From Simiduia aestuariiviva (GTDB taxonomy: Bacteria > Pseudomonadota > Gammaproteobacteria > Pseudomonadales > Cellvibrionaceae), in assembly GCF_014192475.1 (NCBI RefSeq), contig NZ_JACHXZ010000001.1:282802-346801 (forward strand): a stretch of DNA of 64,000 bases, written 5' to 3'. Shown piece by piece: positions 61,369-64,000 of the stretch (its first letter is position 1; every line of letters begins with the position of its first letter). The notes beneath the pieces were generated by a model. It saw nothing but the letters and a program-made list of their open reading frames with translations, was not told the origin of the DNA and made no database searches. The translations under genes were made by a program, and so were the position numbers.

Positions 61369-61650
61369 AGCCAAGAGTATTTCAGGTGCTAAATTGTAAG
61401 GGAGTGAGCCTCACAGTGTGCCATCAACTGGTAAGCCGGCATTAGGGAAGGTGCTGTATTCAAGTAAGCAGTTTCGTTCTTCGTGCCATTAGTTAGCATT
61501 ATGGTGGCCAACCTTCGTGCCGGCAATGTGGTGTGCCCTAAGTGGGTTTCAATCAGCATCAACTAAGGTATTCTTACCAAAATTAGCAGCCACCGGCTAC
61601 GCTTACGCTCCGCATCGTGCGCTGTAGTGTGCCTAGGCAGGTGGCGTCAA
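61366..61650 (+). other. Cassette 4: ORF-poor, homologous to cassette 7
   Basis: About 285 bp without a usable ORF. It shares ordered blocks with cassette 7 across its whole length: TTGAGCCAA at the start, TGCCGGCAT-AGGGAA, CCCTAAGTGGGTTTCAA, AAGGTATTCTTACCA, and an attC-like remnant (GGCTACGCTTACGCTCCGC). On the minus strand a short frame reads W-H-E-E-R-N-C-L-L-E-Y-S-T-F-P-N-A-G, partly matching cassette 7. Confidence 0.7.
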
Positions 61651-61740
61651 TAACAAGCGGTTGTAGGTTCGCCGCATAAAAAGCATGCGGCTGGGACGGC
61701 CTACGCTACGCTCCGGCCGCCCCTAAACCGAGCGTTAAAT
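61651..61740 (+). repeat. attC site 4
   Basis: TAACAAGCGGTTGTAGG to AAACCGAGCGTTAAA, 90 bp. The inner segment GGGACGGCCTACGCTACGCT continuing CCGGCCGCCCC is identical to that of attC 7. Confidence 0.85.
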
Positions 61741-61744
61741 TCCT

Positions 61745-61978
61745 ATGCAGGTCATCGGTACATTGCTCATATATATCGCGGTAGCATGTTTAGGCTGCTA
61801 TCAACTGATGCTGTATCTTAAAAGAAAGAAGGGTGTTGGAGTTCTTCAGTTAGGGGTAAATGCAATATTTCATTTGCAAGAACTGATTGAGCAAGAATAT
61901 GTTTTCAAACTAAAAGTACTGTATGTGATTGGTATGTTAGGGCTATTCGGTGCAATCATCATTCGATGTGTAATTTAG
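61745..61978 (+). CDS. Cassette 5: small two-helix membrane protein
   Basis: A 77-aa protein, MQVIGTLLIYIAVACLGCYQ then a basic linker (LKRKKG) and a second helix 'VLYVIGMLGLFGAIIIRCVI' with 'AIFHLQELIEQEYVFK' between. No family recognised. The start lies 7 bp after the attC 4 GTTA, with no clear ribosome site. The stop precedes attC 5 by 10 bp. Confidence 0.65.
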   Translation: MQVIGTLLIYIAVACLGCYQLMLYLKRKKGVGVLQLGVNAIFHLQELIEQEYVFKLKVLYVIGMLGLFGAIIIRCVI

Positions 61979-61988
61979 TTACTGAATT

Positions 61989-62069
61989 TAACAAGGGTGG
62001 TCATGTCGCAGCTATCGCTGCTGGACGGCCTCCGCTGCGCTGCGGCCGCCCATGCCACCGGCGTTAGAG
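61989..62069 (+). repeat. attC site 5
   Basis: TAACAAGGGTGGTCATG to CCCATGCCACCGGCGTTAGA. Outer arms GGTGG/CCACC pair; inner GGACGGCC...GGCCGCC like the other long sites. Confidence 0.85.
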
Positions 62070-62093
62070 TTCTAGGAATAGTGAGCAACGAAT

Positions 62094-62732
62094 ATGGAAA
62101 CTGATAAAAGAACAGAGCCGCTAAGAGAGTGGAACAGACTTGCTAGAGAAAACACGGAAAACGCGATAGTGTCTTCTATGTTTAACGCGACGTTACGCAC
62201 AACCTTTTCAATCAGTGAATTCAGCAATTGGGTTTTGGTCGCAACGGCGGCTGTAGCATCCTTCCTCCTGGTCAATGCTAACGATTTAATGGATTTTGTA
62301 GGTAAGGAAGGCATCATAGCGGGTGGATACATACTAAGCTTATCGTGTATTTTTGGCCTATTTTCAAGAGTGATCGGTCTCCGCTGCAAAATGGCAATAG
62401 AATTGCATGACGCAATACGGCACACATTTATTGAACATCTTGAGCGGTACGAAGCGGAAGAAGAAAAGATTCAGGAAGGTGCTAGTTTTTGGGGTATTAA
62501 TCTGGAGGCCGGTATAAGATTCGATCGAATACTTAAAGAATTTCTCGCCCCATTTCCATGGTTTGTTAAATACTTTGCTACTAAGCACATAGAAAAGAAT
62601 TCCGAAAACCCTCAAATTGCCTATCTAACCCAGCTTAAGAATTTAAGAACTCAAGCGTATGCGACAATTATACAGGCAGGTCTCTTTATATATTTCTTTG
62701 TGCAGGTGTTCTCTTCTGCATCAAAACTCTAA
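62094..62732 (+). CDS. Cassette 6: 212-aa membrane protein of unknown function
   Basis: A cytoplasmic N-terminus ('METDKRTEPLREWNRLAREN'), two central helices ('FSNWVLVATAAVASFLLVNA' and 'IIAGGYILSLSCIFGLFSRV'), a charged helical region ('FIEHLERYEAEEEKIQEGAS'), and a C-terminal helix ('ATIIQAGLFIYFFVQVFSSA'). The topology of two early helices plus a long cytosolic part recalls SLATT-type effector membrane proteins found in defence modules, but I cannot claim homology. Low-GC. Stop codon begins attC 6. Confidence 0.75.
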   Translation: METDKRTEPLREWNRLARENTENAIVSSMFNATLRTTFSISEFSNWVLVATAAVASFLLVNANDLMDFVGKEGIIAGGYILSLSCIFGLFSRVIGLRCKMAIELHDAIRHTFIEHLERYEAEEEKIQEGASFWGINLEAGIRFDRILKEFLAPFPWFVKYFATKHIEKNSENPQIAYLTQLKNLRTQAYATIIQAGLFIYFFVQVFSSASKL

Positions 62733-62783
62733 CAATCGCAGGCAGGCGACGCAAAATGCGCGCGCCTGCTACGGGCGTTATTG
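62730..62783 (+). repeat. attC site 6 (short form)
   Basis: TAACAATCGCAGGCAGGCG to CGCCTGCTACGGGCGTTA, about 54 bp with a small centre (ACGCAAAATGCGCG). Like attC 3 it is short and is followed by a TTGAGCCAA cassette. Confidence 0.85.
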
Positions 62784-63063
62784 AGCCAAACCTTTTTCAG
62801 GGTAAATAGGCTAAGGGATTGAATCCAAGTGCGTGCCATTGATCGGCATGCCGGCATCAGGGAATGTGCTATATCACCAACGCAGTTCCTTTCTTGGTGC
62901 CAGTAGTTTGCTCGCAGGGTTGTGCACGGCATGCCTTCATTGTGGTTTGCCCTAAGTGGGTTTCAAAAGGTGTCTGGTAAGGTATTCTTACCACTTAAAT
63001 CGCCACTGGCTTCGCTACCGCTCCGCTTGCCAGCGTTGTAGCAGGTGCAAACCGTGGCTCCAA
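62781..63063 (+). other. Cassette 7: ORF-poor, homologous to cassette 4
   Basis: About 283 bp. Shares the blocks listed for cassette 4 in the same order. A minus-strand frame contains Y-S-T-F-P-D-A-G-M-P-I-N-G-T, similar to Y-S-T-F-P-N-A-G-L-P-V-D-G-T in cassette 4, but it is broken by a stop just upstream. This looks like a decayed reverse-oriented gene or a conserved non-coding cassette. Confidence 0.7.
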
Positions 63064-63147
63064 TAACAAGCGGCTCTTGTACGCCGCTAAATACGCGGCG
63101 GGACGGCCTACGCTACGCTCCGGCCGCCCCAAAGCCGGGCGTTATGT
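63064..63147 (+). repeat. attC site 7
   Basis: TAACAAGCGGCTCTTGTACG to CAAAGCCGGGCGTTATG. Inner stem identical to attC 4. Confidence 0.85.
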
Positions 63148-63159
63148 TTCCATTAGGTA

Positions 63160-63423
63160 ATGACGATGGATCTAGTTGATCGATATATCGATGAGGAAGC
63201 AGACCATATTCCTCTGCTAGTCAGCTACCTGAGAAATGAGAAGGGATTATATGAAGGTGAGTTCTATAGCAACTTATTTAACTTCAAAATAGATTTTTCT
63301 AATGGCTCGGTTAAGATCGAGGATGACGCCGGGCTATTTTATAGTGGAGCAGAAGATAGGTTCCAAAATATAGGCGTTTTAGAACTTACCCAAAGGCTAT
63401 CAGATGCAGCTTATAAAACATAA
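63160..63423 (+). CDS. Cassette 8: small acidic protein
   Basis: An 87-aa soluble protein, MTMDLVDRYIDEEADHIPLL continuing to 'NFKIDFSNGSVKIEDDAGLF' and 'FQNIGVLELTQRLSDAAY'. Acidic with no membrane helix; such small acidic proteins in cassettes are sometimes immunity or antitoxin-like, but no partner is present here. Start at 63160 or 63166. Stop is the first codon of attC 8. Confidence 0.65.
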   Translation: MTMDLVDRYIDEEADHIPLLVSYLRNEKGLYEGEFYSNLFNFKIDFSNGSVKIEDDAGLFYSGAEDRFQNIGVLELTQRLSDAAYKT

Positions 63424-63489
63424 CAAACGCAAGCAAACCGGCCTGTCGGCCTCGACTCACTACGCTCGCGTTTGTTGCGGGCGTTAGTG
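63421..63489 (+). repeat. attC site 8
   Basis: TAACAAACGCAAGCAAACCG to GTTTGTTGCGGGCGTTAGTG, 69 bp, closest in sequence at its ends to the Vibrio repeat form TAACAAACGC...GGGCGTTA. Confidence 0.85.
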
Positions 63490-63499
63490 ATCCACACAT

Positions 63500-63895
63500 A
63501 TGAACAAAGCAATATATTTTAAAACATCAGTCTTTGATCCGACAAAAGAGGAGCTCAATCCTATAAATCCAATTTATGGATCTTCCTTAATAAATTGGAT
63601 AAAGGATAAGCTCAGTGGTATTTATGATATTGAAGAGGCTATGCCAGAAGACTGGGGCTGGTATAGCTATATAAAATTCAACGGAAGAGACTATCTAATT
63701 GGATCGATAGCATATTTCGAAGAAGGCGACATTTTTCAGGGTGAAATAGAGTGGGCGTTTCAGGTTGATAAAATTCGAACCTTTAAAGAGAAGCTTCTGG
63801 CAAAAGAGAAAATGCATGATCAAGACGCTTGCTTTGTCTTCTTTCAGGAGCTTTTTAAAAATGAGCCAGAATTCCATTCTGTTGAAATCGTATAA
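63500..63895 (+). CDS. Cassette 9: 131-aa acidic soluble protein
   Basis: MNKAIYFKTSVFDPTKEELN, then 'GSSLINWIKDKLSGIYDIEE', 'EDWGWYSYIKFNGRDYLIGS', and 'EEGDIFQGEIEWAFQVDKIR'. The E-D-W-G-W-Y sequence with alternating strands is reminiscent of small immunity-type or SMI1-like proteins, but I do not recognise a family. Strongly AT-rich. Followed by attC 9 five bases past the stop. Confidence 0.65.
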   Translation: MNKAIYFKTSVFDPTKEELNPINPIYGSSLINWIKDKLSGIYDIEEAMPEDWGWYSYIKFNGRDYLIGSIAYFEEGDIFQGEIEWAFQVDKIRTFKEKLLAKEKMHDQDACFVFFQELFKNEPEFHSVEIV

Positions 63896-63900
63896 ATCAC

Positions 63901-63958
63901 TAACAAGTAAAGGCAAACCGACGCGCCAAAGCGCGCGCGGTTGCTTTAGGCGTTAAGA
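63901..63958 (+). repeat. attC site 9
   Basis: TAACAAGTAAAGGCAAACCG to GGTTGCTTTAGGCGTTAAG, 58 bp; the centre ACGCGCCAAAGCGCGCG forms a tight hairpin. Confidence 0.85.
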
Positions 63959-63964
63959 GGCAAC

Positions 63965-64000
63965 ATGTTCTGGAAGAAAAAGGATTCCTTCAAAGATCAA
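63965..64000 (+). CDS. Cassette 10: start of a gene cut by the window edge
   Basis: ATG at 63965 preceded by AAGAGG, encoding MFWKKKDSFKDQ before the window ends. It directly follows attC 9, so the array continues to the right. Nothing can be said about its function. Confidence 0.5.
   Translation, partial: MFWKKKDSFKDQ

Noticed and set aside
61091..61369. 92-codon ORF in cassette 3
   Set aside because: It runs through attC 3 to its end, has no clear ribosome site and has an Arg/Ser-rich composition unlike its neighbours.
62729..62932. 67-codon minus-strand ORF in cassette 7
   Set aside because: It spans attC 6 and its frame is not kept in the homologous cassette 4, where a different minus-strand frame shows the similarity.
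59457..64000. CRISPR array
   Set aside because: The repeats are long, differ from each other and end ORFs; they match attC sites, not short regular CRISPR repeats.

Overview
This window looks like the chromosome of a marine-type gammaproteobacterium, perhaps near Cellvibrionales/Pseudomonadales (inferred from gene order only). Several gammaproteobacterial neighbourhoods are intact: zapA / TIGR02449 / ygfB-pepP-ubiH-ubiI; gpmI-envC-ctpA-yibQ divergent from yibN-grxC-secB; tamA-tamB; hisBHAF; and glnA / DUF4124 / ntrBC. Most of the window is moderately GC-rich and densely coding. The last ~4 kb and the gene at 10.1 kb are visibly AT-richer.

Layout. 0-6.4 kb: cell division, ubiquinone hydroxylases and small operon genes. 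6.6-9.8 kb: a two-component system and a membrane-anchored DJ-1/PfpI protein, whose upstream regions share the same 11-bp-period direct repeat. 10-12.6 kb: accessory genes (membrane acyltransferase, a 52-aa I78-like inhibitor, a pilin-like protein, a secreted protein). 12.7-17.3 kb: an envelope/glycan-type cluster (hexapeptide acetyltransferase, two methyltransferases, an alpha/alpha-toroid 'prenyltransferase-like' protein, a GT4 glycosyltransferase). 17.4-19.8 kb: a TonB-dependent receptor with His/Asp/Glu-rich loops and a small His/Cys protein, probably for metal uptake. 19.9-23.3 kb: STAS protein and hisBHAF. 23.3-30.6 kb: envelope and housekeeping genes, with envC interrupted at a run of nine A. 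30.6-38.6 kb: tamAB, a PAP2 phosphatase and a glycosyltransferase. 38.7-43.7 kb: nitrogen regulation (ntrC, ntrB, glnA) with recognisable NtrC palindromes and sigma-54 GG-N10-GC elements. 43.8-48.8 kb: thiI, typA and an RNA methyltransferase. 49-59.3 kb: periplasmic binding proteins, modABC, two PilZ proteins, a Kazal-type lipoprotein, and a BtuFCD-like ABC transporter with a Nudix hydrolase.

59.3-64 kb: the most unusual part. A tandem pair of ~190-bp structured repeats and a perfect 36-bp palindrome precede a run of at least nine attC recombination sites (TAACAA...GCGTTA). They punctuate small AT-rich plus-strand ORFs of unknown function and two ORF-poor but mutually homologous cassettes. 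This is an integron gene-cassette array that runs off the right edge. No integrase gene or convincing attI is visible at its left end, so within this window it looks like a CALIN (cluster of attC sites lacking an integrase) or part of a larger chromosomal integron.

All assignments come from reading the sequence and recalling family motifs; no database search was run.
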